A program made the translations under genes and the position numbers. Of a stretch of 64,000 nt of DNA, positions 19,502 to 27,765 are shown piece by piece (position 1 is the stretch's first letter; each line of letters begins with the position of its first letter). The DNA is from an uncultured Lachnospiraceae bacterium (GTDB taxonomy: Bacteria; Bacillota; Clostridia; Lachnospirales; Lachnospiraceae), in NCBI GenBank assembly GCA_910578555.1, contig CAJTPS010000001.1, forward strand, positions 186,001 through 250,000. Direction: 5' to 3'. The notes under the pieces were generated by a model, which was not told the DNA's origin, ran no database searches, and was given only the letters and a program-made list of their open reading frames with translations.

Positions 19502-19544
19502 AAATCCGGCACATCCAATGAATACATCTGGCTGTGCCGGATTT
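19502..19544 (+). terminator. Hairpin after the glycosidase operon
   Basis: AAATCCGGCACA and TGTGCCGGATTT form a perfect stem starting a few bases after the GH2 stop. The following T tract is weak, so termination strength is uncertain. Confidence 0.6.
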
Positions 19545-19591
19545 GCCGGTTGTAGAAGGTTTTGATATGAACAGCATAAAGTCAGTTGCAT

Positions 19592-19625
19592 AAAAGGTTT
19601 TGAAACACTTTCAGAACCTTTTTAT
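19592..19625. terminator. Bidirectional terminator overlapping the stop of the HAD phosphatase gene
   Basis: AAAAGGTTTTGAA and TTCAGAACCTTTT form a 13-bp stem with one G-T pair, flanked by T-rich sequence on the right and A-rich sequence on the left. Confidence 0.75.
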
Positions 19626-20440
19626 TTTGCATGTGAGGCCAACCATGCCGCCACGCCGTCCGCATTGTTATCCCCGACGATTCCCGTAGCAATTTCCTTT
19701 AATTCGTGGATCGCATTTTTGACTGCATATGCCTCGTCTGCCATTTGGAACATGGGGATGTCATTTGCCGAATCGCCGAATACGACGACCTTCTGACAGC
19801 CGCATAACTGCCTGACTCTCTGAATGGCCGTTGCCTTTGTTGCATTTCCCGGACACAGCTCCAGCCAGTATTCCGGTCTGTATTTATCCTGCTGAAAAAT
19901 ACAGTTAATGTTCCCAATCTTCTTTACACGTTCATAGAGTGGCTGTAATTCCTCTTTTGGGGCAATCAATGTAAAATAGCAGGTTTTTCCCTCGTACAGT
20001 TGCTCCTCTGTATCCACCATATGAATCCGCCTGTCTGCGGAATGGTTTGTCAGATAATCCCGAAAGCCTTCATTCGTCCTTCCTGTTAAGCATAATTTCA
20101 CTTCTTTCGATCCGAAATAGGCAGTTGCAAATCCGGGAACGGTGACGTCAGATAAGGCCTGCCTGATGTACTGTAATTCCTCTCCGAACATCGAGATTTC
20201 GATCTCTTCTCCAGATTGCGGATCGGCAAGGATTGTTCCGTTACGGATGATAACAGGCAGCTTAAAAGATATGTTTTTGGTAATTTCAGAAGCGGAGCCA
20301 AGCGATCTTGCGGTTGCATATGTAAGAAAGATGCCTTGGGCAAGCAGGCGATTCAATATGGTAACACTTTCCTTTGAAATGGCCTTGTCATCCCGCATTA
20401 ATGTTCCGTCTAAATCTGTGACATACAGTGTTTTCACCAT
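19622..20440 (-). CDS. HAD-superfamily Cof-type sugar-phosphate phosphatase
   Basis: A 272-residue cytoplasmic phosphatase of the Cof/YidA-like class (HAD with C2B cap). Motif I is DLDGT with the nucleophile aspartate near residue 9, motif II is the TAR of FLTYATARS, motif III is a lysine in the NATKATAIQ region, and motif IV is VVFGDSANDIPMF. These enzymes hydrolyse phosphorylated sugars or cofactors; the substrate is unknown. Ribosome site AGGAGG lies 11 bases before the start. It is convergent with the glycosidase operon and sits alone. Confidence 0.92.
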   Translation of the reverse strand: MVKTLYVTDLDGTLMRDDKAISKESVTILNRLLAQGIFLTYATARSLGSASEITKNISFKLPVIIRNGTILADPQSGEEIEISMFGEELQYIRQALSDVTVPGFATAYFGSKEVKLCLTGRTNEGFRDYLTNHSADRRIHMVDTEEQLYEGKTCYFTLIAPKEELQPLYERVKKIGNINCIFQQDKYRPEYWLELCPGNATKATAIQRVRQLCGCQKVVVFGDSANDIPMFQMADEAYAVKNAIHELKEIATGIVGDNNADGVAAWLASHAK

Positions 20441-20870
20441 AGAATGACTGCCTCCTGTATTTGTAAAATATTGCGTTGGGTTGTCGGTTTTTATCTTACC
20501 CGCAAATTGAACTTTGCTTTGCGAACCCTGGTATAACCGTATAATTTACTATATCATATAGAACTGAAAAAACCATAACCGCGTCGGTTAGTTTGGGCTG
20601 TGAATTCAACCGGTAGTAGAAAATGGGAAATGATAGCTCATACGAAAAAATTGACAGGGGAATAAAAAGATGATATATTTCAAATATAGTTTAAATATTT
20701 ACATTAATATTTACCATAATGGAAAATCAAGCTGCTGTGAAAAGAATCCCCATTGTACACCGCCTTATACTTATAGATTAAAGAAACATTCACGGAGAAA
20801 TGCTCGAATCCACATAAAAATTTATTAAACGGTAGCAATATAGTTTGTCATATCAAGTAGGAGATATTTA
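20441..20870. other. AT-rich intergenic stretch with one rightward promoter
   Basis: No supported gene. TTGACA (20651-20656) and TATATT (20674-20679) with a 17-bp spacer form a good promoter reading toward the membrane protein at 20871, giving a leader of ~185 bases. Nothing else was recognised. Confidence 0.55.
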
Positions 20871-21251
20871 ATGAAGGCAAAAAAATATATACTCATCGGG
20901 ATGTTTTTTTTCATACTTGTATTATTTTTATTTGTAATGTATCACGGGAAAAAAGAAGAATATTATATTACATTAAGAGGGGTAGTTCTATCGGTTGAGA
21001 ATGCTTCGTTAATAATACAAGGTGACCCGCAAAATGACGCCGGTCAAAGAGGTCAGTATATCGTTAAAAACATTGACAGTATTTCTGTTCGCAATTCCAG
21101 TGGCGACAGTATTGGTTTTGCAATGTTGTCTGTTGGAGACCATGTGGAAATACAATATATGGATTATATTGCCAGGTCTAAGGTAGAACAGTACGGTCTT
21201 GATGATGGTGCAGAAGTTCCAAAGGTTCAACAAATAGATGTTATAGAATAA
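20871..21251 (+). CDS. Small membrane-anchored protein, function unknown
   Basis: A 126-residue protein with an N-terminal membrane anchor (ILIGMFFFILVLFLFVMYHG) and an extracytoplasmic beta-rich domain (YYITLRGVVLSVENASLIIQG...ISVRNSSGDSIGFAMLSVGDHVEIQYM). The pattern is reminiscent of small OB-fold or DUF3221-like exported proteins, but I do not recognise the family with confidence. Ribosome site TAGGAG precedes ATG by 8 bases. The stop codon abuts the promoter of the erm leader. Confidence 0.65.
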   Translation: MKAKKYILIGMFFFILVLFLFVMYHGKKEEYYITLRGVVLSVENASLIIQGDPQNDAGQRGQYIVKNIDSISVRNSSGDSIGFAMLSVGDHVEIQYMDYIARSKVEQYGLDDGAEVPKVQQIDVIE

Positions 21252-21281
21252 TTGACAATCAAAGAGTAAGTGTGTTATAGT
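21252..21281 (+). promoter_or_regulatory. Predicted promoter of the erm leader transcript
   Basis: TTGACA (21252-21257) and TATAGT (21276-21281) with an 18-bp spacer; transcription would start near 21288. Confidence 0.6.
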
Positions 21282-21332
21282 TAGCGTGTTTATAGAGAAT
21301 ATCAAATACAAAGCAGAAAGGTGGCTTTAAGC

Positions 21333-21380
21333 GTGGGAATTTTTATTCGTTGTGCTCGCACCCGCAGACAGGGGCAGTAG
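21333..21380 (+). CDS. Putative erm leader peptide (15 aa)
   Basis: A GTG start 11 bases after AGAAAGG encodes MGIFIRCARTRRQGQ (initiator read as Met) and a stop. It begins with the GIF seen in ErmC-type leader peptides and contains R-T-R, an example of the +X+ motif on which macrolide-bound ribosomes stall. It lies in the 5' leader of an Erm-type methyltransferase. The first codons sit inside a sequence that can pair with a downstream segment (21425-21436), so ribosome stalling would change the RNA fold. Too short for homology; the call rests on position, ribosome site and motifs. Confidence 0.6.
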   Translation: MGIFIRCARTRRQGQ

Positions 21381-21542
21381 AAAAGCAGATATATGATCTC
21401 ATGTAGATGGGATTTTTTTGCGTGCGAATAAAAATTGCCATATGCCGATCGGACAGATGTGACGGGAGTCGTGTCTGTGCAGTCTGTTTTATAGTATCGT
21501 TTTAGCAGGGAAATTCCATTTCGGGGTTGCGCCTGCTTTTTT
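21338..21542 (+). promoter_or_regulatory. Candidate attenuator of erm (alternative hairpins and two terminator-like structures)
   Basis: AATTTTTATTCG (21338-21349, within the leader peptide) is perfectly complementary to CGAATAAAAATT (21425-21436). Between them, ATCTCAT/ATGGGAT (21396-21413) forms a 7-bp hairpin followed by seven T residues, a terminator. Further down, AGCAGG (21504-21509) pairs with CCTGCT (21532-21537), again followed by T residues, and contains an inner GAAAT/ATTTC stem. Such overlapping structures around a short leader peptide are characteristic of macrolide-inducible attenuation. Which fold is on or off cannot be settled by eye. Confidence 0.6.
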
Positions 21543-21614
21543 ATTGCCTTTTCTTCAAGGAGATGCTCCGGCTTTGGTCGGATCATGGAGCACACGATAA
21601 GAAGGAGGCACGCT

Positions 21615-22448
21615 ATGAAAAAAAGCAGGCGATATGGGAAATACAACGGTACGCGAAGATTATCCGCAGCGGATTCGTTGTATCAAAATGTAACGGATTC
21701 ACAGAACTTTATTACAAATGCAAAACTGATTCACAGGATCATAGGTTTGGCGGGTTTTCAGGCAGAGGATACGGTTCTTGAGATCGGAACGGGAAAGGGA
21801 CATCTGACGGAGGCGTTGTGCCGGAGTGCCGGTAAGGTCTGCTCCGTGGAAATTGACCGCAGACTGTATGAGAGCGCGGGAAGACGACTTTCGCAGTTTT
21901 CCAACTTAAAATTAATACATGGGGATTTTTTGAAATATGATCTGCCGGCAAAGGGAACGTACAGGGTTTTTGCCAATATACCCTATTTCATCACGACACA
22001 GATTATCGAGAAACTGACTCGGACGACGAATCCGCCGGTAGAAATGTGGCTGGTGATGGAGAAAGGGGCGGCGAAGCGGTTTCTGGGGATTCCGAAGGAG
22101 ACCAAGAAGTCTTTGCTGCTCAAGGCCGGTTGGGATATGAAGATCGTCTATCATTTCCGCAGGGAGGATTTTCATCCGATGCCGGCGGTGGATTCTGTGC
22201 TGGTACACTTTGCGAAGCGGGCAGCGCCGGATCTCACGAGAGACGAATATCATGCATTTCAGAAGTTTATCGAGCAGTCGATGAAATACGGCATATGCGG
22301 TAAGGGCGGGCCGCTGACCAGAAGGCAGGTGGCGGTGGCACTGAAGCAGGCGGGACTGCCACATGCCCATGAGGACGGCGTCACGCTGTATATCCAGTGG
22401 CTGTGTTTATTTCGATGGTATCAAAGAACGTTAGATAATAGAAAATAG
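21615..22448 (+). CDS. erm: Erm-type 23S rRNA adenine-N6 methyltransferase
   Basis: A 277-residue Rossmann-fold SAM methyltransferase. Motif I is VLEIGTGKGHLTEAL, the acidic ribose-binding residue is in VEIDRRL, GDFLKYDL follows, and the catalytic motif IV is NIPYFIT. These motifs plus the C-terminal helical segment (LYIQWLCLFRWYQ) fit Erm enzymes, which methylate A2058 of 23S rRNA and give macrolide-lincosamide-streptogramin B resistance, better than RsmA/KsgA. The start at 21615 has an AAGGAGG site. The N-terminal tail is basic. A leader-peptide attenuator lies upstream and hflX downstream. No transposase or other sign of recent mobility is beside it. Confidence 0.85.
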   Translation: MKKSRRYGKYNGTRRLSAADSLYQNVTDSQNFITNAKLIHRIIGLAGFQAEDTVLEIGTGKGHLTEALCRSAGKVCSVEIDRRLYESAGRRLSQFSNLKLIHGDFLKYDLPAKGTYRVFANIPYFITTQIIEKLTRTTNPPVEMWLVMEKGAAKRFLGIPKETKKSLLLKAGWDMKIVYHFRREDFHPMPAVDSVLVHFAKRAAPDLTRDEYHAFQKFIEQSMKYGICGKGGPLTRRQVAVALKQAGLPHAHEDGVTLYIQWLCLFRWYQRTLDNRK

Positions 22449-22621
22449 ATGAACTGATAAAACTTGACTGCATTGATCGCTGGTGTGAAAAAGAAGGTAT
22501 GATAAAATGGTAATACGGATGAATTTCAGGTAGTTTTGTCAGATATGCAGGCGTGTATCTGCTTGATGAAGGACACGGAAAATATAATATATCATGGGAA
22601 AATGAGAGGAATATTTTATAT

Positions 22622-23935
22622 ATGGGAAAAGCATTTTTAGTAGGAGTGAACTTAAATGATGGAGAGGATTATCTGCTCTCCTTAGAGGAACTGGGTGCAC
22701 TGGCGCAGGCCTGCGATATGGAAGTAGCGGGGGTGGCGGAGCAGACGCTGCCGGAAGTGCACAAGGCATTCTACATCGGCACGGGCAAGGTGGACGAAGT
22801 GAAGGAACTGGCGTTGGACTGCGATGCGGACGTGATCATATTCGACAATTCGCTTTCGCCCATGCAGCTTCGTAATCTGCAGGAGCGTCTGGATAAACCG
22901 GTACTGGACAGGAGTACCTTGATTCTTGATATTTTTGCAAGTAGAGCGCGGTCGAGGGAAGCAAAGCTGCAGGTAGAGGTGGCGAGACTGCAGTATATGC
23001 TGCCTAGATTAGTGGGGCTTCACGCGGCGCTCAGCAGACAGGGCGGCGGCAGCGGAGCCTTGAGCAACAAGGGCGCCGGCGAGAAGAAGCTGGAACTGGA
23101 CCGGCGGGTGTTGGAGCGGCGGCTGACGGAACTTCGGCGGGAGTTAAAGGACGTGAGCGCGGAACGCATGACCCAGCGCAAGCGGCGTGCGGGATCGGGT
23201 ATGCCCAGAGTCGCGCTGGTGGGATATACGAACGCCGGGAAATCTACGCTGTTGAATGCGATGTTAGATTTATACGGTAGTGGTGAAGTCGATGTGGAAG
23301 AGAAGAAAGTGATGGAGAAGGATATGCTGTTCGCGACGCTGGACACCACGGTGCGCAAGATTGCACCAGAGAATCATCACGCATTCCTGCTGTCGGATAC
23401 GGTTGGTTTTATCCATAAACTGCCGCACCATCTGGTGGAAGCTTTTCACTCGACGCTGGAGGAGGCCAGAGAGGCGGATATTCTGATACAGGTCGTGGAT
23501 TACAGCGATCCCCACTATCGGGAACAGATCGCGGTTACGAACCGGACTTTGAAGGAACTCGGTGCGGAAGGGATTCCGATGTTATATGTGTACAACAAGA
23601 GCGACCTCGTCTCACCCGATGAGATACCGGGACTGGCGGGGATAGAGCAGGGAGAACTGAAACGACATCTGCCGGTGGCATCGGAGAACAGCATCTATCT
23701 GTCAGCGAAAGAACGGATCGGGATGGAGGAACTGATCTGTCTGATGGAAAAGAAACTGGCCGGGGGTTACAGGGAGTGTACGATGCTGATTCCCTATACG
23801 GACGGCAGGGCGGTGTCCTATCTGAATGAGAACGGGGTGGTATACGAGACGGCATATCTGGAGGAGGGTGTGCGGCTGCGGGTGAACTGCAGGGCGGAGG
23901 ATTACGGGTATTATGAGAAGTATGTTATTTTGTAA
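22622..23935 (+). CDS. hflX: Ribosome-associated GTPase HflX
   Basis: A 437-residue protein with the HflX N-terminal subdomain (FYIGTGKVDEVKELA, DNSLSPMQLRNLQ, LDRSTLILDIFASRARSREAKLQVE), the glycine-rich linker with helices (GGGSGALSNKGAGEKKLELDRR), and the G domain with G1 GYTNAGKST, G3 DTVGFIHKLP and G4 NKSD. HflX splits stalled ribosomes, and some homologues contribute to macrolide or lincosamide resistance. Start 22622 is chosen for GAGAGGA upstream and for alignment with typical N termini; an in-frame upstream start at 22553 is less likely. It lies 173 bp after erm. Confidence 0.94.
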   Translation: MGKAFLVGVNLNDGEDYLLSLEELGALAQACDMEVAGVAEQTLPEVHKAFYIGTGKVDEVKELALDCDADVIIFDNSLSPMQLRNLQERLDKPVLDRSTLILDIFASRARSREAKLQVEVARLQYMLPRLVGLHAALSRQGGGSGALSNKGAGEKKLELDRRVLERRLTELRRELKDVSAERMTQRKRRAGSGMPRVALVGYTNAGKSTLLNAMLDLYGSGEVDVEEKKVMEKDMLFATLDTTVRKIAPENHHAFLLSDTVGFIHKLPHHLVEAFHSTLEEAREADILIQVVDYSDPHYREQIAVTNRTLKELGAEGIPMLYVYNKSDLVSPDEIPGLAGIEQGELKRHLPVASENSIYLSAKERIGMEELICLMEKKLAGGYRECTMLIPYTDGRAVSYLNENGVVYETAYLEEGVRLRVNCRAEDYGYYEKYVIL

Positions 23936-23952
23936 AAAATGACAAAATACTA

Positions 23953-23981
23953 TTGAAATTGTAATTTATTTTGTGTAAACT
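23953..23981 (+). promoter_or_regulatory. Possible promoter ahead of the type VII secretion locus
   Basis: TTGAAA (23953-23958) and TAAACT (23976-23981) with a 17-bp spacer. A strong hairpin lies between it and esaA, so it may be attenuated or unrelated. Confidence 0.3.
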
Positions 23982-24028
23982 TAAAACAGTGTTAAATTAG
24001 AAACGTAGAAAGACGTAGAAGAATGCAG

Positions 24029-24090
24029 AATACCGGGCATCGGTGCGTTACACTAATTGTAACAGGCACTACCGATGTCCGGTATTTTGT
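24029..24090 (+). terminator. Strong intrinsic terminator after hflX
   Basis: AATACCGGGCATCGGT and ACCGATGTCCGGTATT form a 16-bp stem with one mismatch and an inner GTTACA/TGTAAC stem, followed by a T-rich run. It separates hflX from the secretion locus. Confidence 0.85.
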
Positions 24091-24156
24091 ATTTTTCTTT
24101 TTTTACTAAAAACTTAATAAGTCGGAGAGAAAACGTTTTAGCAGCAGGGAGGAAAA

Positions 24157-26325
24157 ATGAGCATACATAAGATAACAAAACTGTTGTTTCTGATTTTATC
24201 AGAAGGGATCATCATCTTGTCCGCAGGACTGATCGGTATGCATAACGAGCGGACGAGGATTCTGCAGGAACAAGAGGCGGATACAGTGACAGATATAGCC
24301 GTTGTGAATCTGGATGAAGGAATATTGGAAGAGGGCAAGGTTCGATATTATGCGAATGAGCTTATGGATCTCCAACCGGACTATCTGGTGCCGGAAAGCA
24401 TAGAGGCCGCCAGAAATGGAATCAACAACGGCAGCTATGCGGCCTATATACTGATACCGTCGGATTTTTCCAGGAACGCGGTCAGCATTAATACGGTTCC
24501 GGAGAAGTCGAGGCTGGTATTTGCGATTAATCCGAATCTACGTGAGGATATAAGCAGATTGACGATGTCGGATATTAAGAATTTTGAAATAAATCTGAAT
24601 ACCAATATGTCGTATATGTACATGCAGGCGATATTGAAGGAGTTCCATGATGTTCAGGACTCGGCGGGTACCATTATGGAAAATGACAGTGCAGAGATGG
24701 CAAGGCTTCAGGACGTGGAACCCGGGTCGCTTATGGGATCGCTGCAGCTGGTGGAAGTGGAGCCGATTGAGACGGACATTGAGGAAGTCGATTTTCGAAA
24801 TGTATTTGAAGCGAACTCACAGATATCGCAGGAACTTCGAAACAGTTATGATACGTTTGCCAGGCAAGGGCTTGAGGCCTTTGGAGAAGTGAAAAGTAAA
24901 GAGGAAACAGTTATAGAGGGAATGGGGGACTTCTTCGACGTTGTGGCGGAGATTGATATCGGTACGAATGCAGCGGGAGAAGAGGTCTATCAGGAGGGGA
25001 TTGCCAGTCTTTCGAAATACCTGAAAGAATATGAAATAGAGTTCCTGAAAAAGAGAAATACAGTGTATAAGAAAATAGATGCCATGACTTATATAACGCC
25101 GATTCCTGACGATGATCCGGAGAATCCGGATGAAGAGCCTGATGATGGATCCGGAGAAGAACCTGACGGAGGTTCGGGGGATGATTCCGGGGACGGGGCA
25201 GAGGAAAAACCCGGAGAAGGATCAGGAGAAGGGTCAGATGGAGATTCAGGAGATGATTCTGGGGAAGGATCAGGGGAACCCGACGAAGAACCAGATGAGC
25301 CGCCGGTGGAACCGATCCCTCAAATCATTGCAAAGATCATACAGACCAGTCTGGATACGGCAAATCAGAATATTGAAGCAAAGAATGCACAGAATCAGGA
25401 AAAAATCAGTGCGGCGAAAGACAAAATTAACAGTATACGTCAGGTGATCGCAACGGATATTGAGACGGGTGAAGAAGATATACCTTTCAGAGAGCAGCTG
25501 GATGCAATCGAGATTTATCTGGCGGAACTGGAACTTGAGCTGGATGAATTGGAACCGTTCGAGCAAATGGCGATCGAGGAAATATATGATGCGGATATCG
25601 TGAAGAAGGAGTTTCAGGAGCTGGCGGATATGGTTCAGGAGCTGCCACAGGTGGAAATACAGGAGTATGAAGGTATTTTCGAGGAAGAGGTGCTGAATCC
25701 ACTGGAGGAAGAAATACAACAGGAAAATGCCAGAGTGCAGGAGGAAGGAACTAAATATCTGGGAGTTGTAGAAGAGTATACGGAAGAATTAGGAGAGTTT
25801 GATCCGTATGAATACTATGATAGTGAAAAAATGGCTAAATTAGAGAGCTCGTTTGCAGAAAATATATTTGAACTGGAGGATAAGACATATAAACAGCAAG
25901 GTGAATATTTAGAATTGGTATACGATTCAGTCGAGACTTCCAATGAAAATATGGAACAAATGAAGGAAAATCTGATGGAGGCATATGAAGCGACAGAAGA
26001 AAATGTCACGATAGAAGTCGATCTGGCAAAGCAGTACAGGCAGGAAATGAATGGAACCAACATAGAGATTCTAGGAGATTTTGTGACGAAACTGCCGTAT
26101 ACAAGAATTGGAAATCTCGAATACGTGCAGGCATACGACTATATGGTGAAACCGATCACGATGTCTGATATCAGCGTACATCGGGACAAGGTCCTGATTC
26201 TCCGGGATTATGATGCACTCAAAAGGATACTGATTGTGATGGCAGGAGTATGGTGCCTGTTTGCGTTTAGTATTATAGGAATCAAAGTATACAGGAGCTT
26301 TCAGGAAAATACGAAAGAGGAATAA
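24157..26325 (+). CDS. EsaA/YueB-like type VII secretion membrane protein
   Basis: A 722-residue protein with one N-terminal membrane helix (residues ~8-28) and one near the C terminus (~690-711). The extracytoplasmic start VTDIAVVNLDEGI and the later NNGSYAAYILIPSDFS match the YhgE/Pip/EsaA type. The middle is predicted coiled coil. Residues ~316-385 are a low-complexity linker of D, E, G, S and P. EsaA of S. aureus and YueB of B. subtilis are longer and carry five C-terminal helices, so this is a reduced version. In T7SSb, EsaA projects outward from the membrane machine. It begins the locus, followed by the WXG100 gene. Confidence 0.75.
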   Translation: MSIHKITKLLFLILSEGIIILSAGLIGMHNERTRILQEQEADTVTDIAVVNLDEGILEEGKVRYYANELMDLQPDYLVPESIEAARNGINNGSYAAYILIPSDFSRNAVSINTVPEKSRLVFAINPNLREDISRLTMSDIKNFEINLNTNMSYMYMQAILKEFHDVQDSAGTIMENDSAEMARLQDVEPGSLMGSLQLVEVEPIETDIEEVDFRNVFEANSQISQELRNSYDTFARQGLEAFGEVKSKEETVIEGMGDFFDVVAEIDIGTNAAGEEVYQEGIASLSKYLKEYEIEFLKKRNTVYKKIDAMTYITPIPDDDPENPDEEPDDGSGEEPDGGSGDDSGDGAEEKPGEGSGEGSDGDSGDDSGEGSGEPDEEPDEPPVEPIPQIIAKIIQTSLDTANQNIEAKNAQNQEKISAAKDKINSIRQVIATDIETGEEDIPFREQLDAIEIYLAELELELDELEPFEQMAIEEIYDADIVKKEFQELADMVQELPQVEIQEYEGIFEEEVLNPLEEEIQQENARVQEEGTKYLGVVEEYTEELGEFDPYEYYDSEKMAKLESSFAENIFELEDKTYKQQGEYLELVYDSVETSNENMEQMKENLMEAYEATEENVTIEVDLAKQYRQEMNGTNIEILGDFVTKLPYTRIGNLEYVQAYDYMVKPITMSDISVHRDKVLILRDYDALKRILIVMAGVWCLFAFSIIGIKVYRSFQENTKEE

Positions 26326-26347
26326 AAAGCAGCCATATTGCTTTTTA
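26324..26347 (+). terminator. Weak hairpin between esaA-like and esxA-like genes
   Basis: AAAAAGCA and TGCTTTTT form an 8-bp stem followed by AT-rich sequence; it may cause partial termination or protect the mRNA end. Confidence 0.4.
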
Positions 26348-26371
26348 TATAAAAAAGAAGGAGGTAAAAAG

Positions 26372-26671
26372 ATGGAAGGCGGAGTAAAACTTACTTATCA
26401 GGAAATGCGTACGAATTGCAATTCGTTAGACACGCAGGCAGGTGAGTTGGAGCGGACGATGGGAGAGGTTAAAAGACTGGTCGCTTCTTTTCAGAACTGT
26501 TGGGAAGGTACTGCAGCAGACAACTTTGAAGACGATTATAATACTCTTTCTAACGCTATAACCACGACGACAGAAACCTTGAGGGAAATCACTACATTAG
26601 TAGGGAACTATGTGAACTCTATGGAAGAAGTCGAAAATGCATATGGCAAGAGTCACGTTACCGTAGGCTGA
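26372..26671 (+). CDS. WXG100-family secreted protein (EsxA-like)
   Basis: A 99-residue protein with the WXG100 layout: helix, a turn with W-E-G (CWEGTAADNF, residues ~44-53), helix. The length and lack of a signal peptide are typical. WXG100 dimers are substrates and structural helpers of type VII secretion. A strong ribosome site (AAGGAGG) precedes the start, in keeping with high expression. It follows the EsaA-like gene and precedes the immunity/toxin array. Confidence 0.9.
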   Translation: MEGGVKLTYQEMRTNCNSLDTQAGELERTMGEVKRLVASFQNCWEGTAADNFEDDYNTLSNAITTTTETLREITTLVGNYVNSMEEVENAYGKSHVTVG

Positions 26672-26688
26672 TGAAGTAAGACAGGCGA

Positions 26689-26720
26689 AGAGCCGGTTCA
26701 TGCACATGGTGACCGGCTCT
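26689..26720 (+). other. GC-rich hairpin after the WXG100 gene
   Basis: AGAGCCGGT and ACCGGCTCT form a 9-bp stem with no T tract. It may stabilise the 3' end of the abundant WXG100 mRNA. Confidence 0.45.
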
Positions 26721-26797
26721 GTAACAGCCTGAATGGGAAATGGTTGAAAGAAAAGCGCTTTCCACGATTGAATCTGAGTGCCTGCTGAGGCAGGCAG

Positions 26798-27637
26798 ATG
26801 GGTGTAAATATGAAAAAGAGAACAAAAGTAATTCTTATGATATTGTCTGTATTGCTTGTGACAGGAATTGCAGGCATCGCATACCGTATCCATGTATATA
26901 GAGAGGATTCAAAACCGAAATATTGTGAACTGACGGATAAAGAGCGGGAATTCCTGAATGCTTTCCGGGATTATAACGGGCGCGATATGGAAAGGTTTAG
27001 GGAAGGAATGCTGTATGAATATGAGATCATGCAGTTAGACTGGCTGCGACGTTTATATGCAGACCTTGAGGAACGGTATCCGGGATTTCAGTTCTATATT
27101 TCAGACAAGACTGTTCCGGGATTAATGGGGCGACTTGGATATTCTGAGTATTATACGGAAGAAGAAACTACAGGACGCAAATTTAAGACTTATGTGTATT
27201 TAAGAAATAGAGATTATGCCTATGAGGAGGATAACTTCTACGCTTATTTCGTGGAGGAAGAGTATGCGGCGTATATCGGAGAACTCCTGAAGGAGAAGGG
27301 AGTGGATAAAATAGCCAAAACAGGAGGGGTGATGCTGACTGTCATGGGAAAGGAGTGCGACAGCAGTATTACGGTAGAGGAGATTGTGAACGAACATATA
27401 GAAGAGATGTCCCCTGCAGTCAGGATTTATCTGGCTGCAAAGGGAATGACGGAAGAGGAATGTAAAAAGCAAGGAGAAGAAATACAGGAGAAACTTGAAG
27501 AGATCAATCTCAGGGGCGTATATTACATACATTTTTGTGACATGACAGAGGAAGAAATGGTATCTTCGGAAGACATGATAGACATATATATACATAGTTG
27601 TGAATCGTGGAACTGGGGAAAGGAGGATGAAGAATAA
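26798..27637 (+). CDS. Candidate T7SS immunity protein, copy 1
   Basis: A 279-residue protein with an N-terminal membrane anchor (VILMILSVLLVTGIAGIAY) and no lipobox, then an acidic extracytoplasmic domain starting KYCELTDKEREFLNAFRDYN. Five paralogues occur in this locus, each directly before a toxin gene or toxin fragment. Membrane anchoring outside the cytoplasm suits neutralising a lipase acting at the membrane. The role is inferred by analogy with TilA, the multi-copy immunity proteins of the S. aureus T7SS lipase TslA. The stop overlaps the following toxin-remnant ATG (TAATG). An alternative start is ATG 26810, which aligns with copies 3 and 4. Confidence 0.7.
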   Translation: MGVNMKKRTKVILMILSVLLVTGIAGIAYRIHVYREDSKPKYCELTDKEREFLNAFRDYNGRDMERFREGMLYEYEIMQLDWLRRLYADLEERYPGFQFYISDKTVPGLMGRLGYSEYYTEEETTGRKFKTYVYLRNRDYAYEEDNFYAYFVEEEYAAYIGELLKEKGVDKIAKTGGVMLTVMGKECDSSITVEEIVNEHIEEMSPAVRIYLAAKGMTEEECKKQGEEIQEKLEEINLRGVYYIHFCDMTEEEMVSSEDMIDIYIHSCESWNWGKEDEE

Positions 27638-27755
27638 TGGATGATGAATTATTGGAAGTTAAACAGGTGCTTTTACTGGAAAATCTAAGTCATCGTGGTT
27701 GTGTTCTGCGAGACAGATAAATATGAATGGAAAATAGTATGTAAAGAAGGAAGCT
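27637..27755 (+). pseudogene. Remnant of a DUF2974 lipase toxin gene
   Basis: The ATG overlaps the previous stop and encodes MDDELLEVKQVLLLENL, the conserved toxin N terminus. It then jumps to GGTTGTGTTCTGCGAGACAG followed by AATATGAATGGAAA, a decayed match to the VVAFRGTEKYEWK region of the intact toxin (about 31295-31335). The frame stops at 27720 after 27 codons. So ~280 bp have been lost internally and the rest has frameshifted. Confidence 0.7.
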
Positions 27756-27765
27756 GGGGACAGGC

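Noticed and set aside
21615..22448. KsgA/RsmA 16S rRNA dimethyltransferase
   Set aside because: The basic N terminus, C-terminal helix pattern and leader-peptide attenuator favour Erm, although the two families share motifs.
25100..25320. Internal repeat or frameshift in the EsaA-like gene
   Set aside because: The frame is continuous. The low-complexity D/E/G/S/P stretch uses varied codons, so it looks like a true protein linker.
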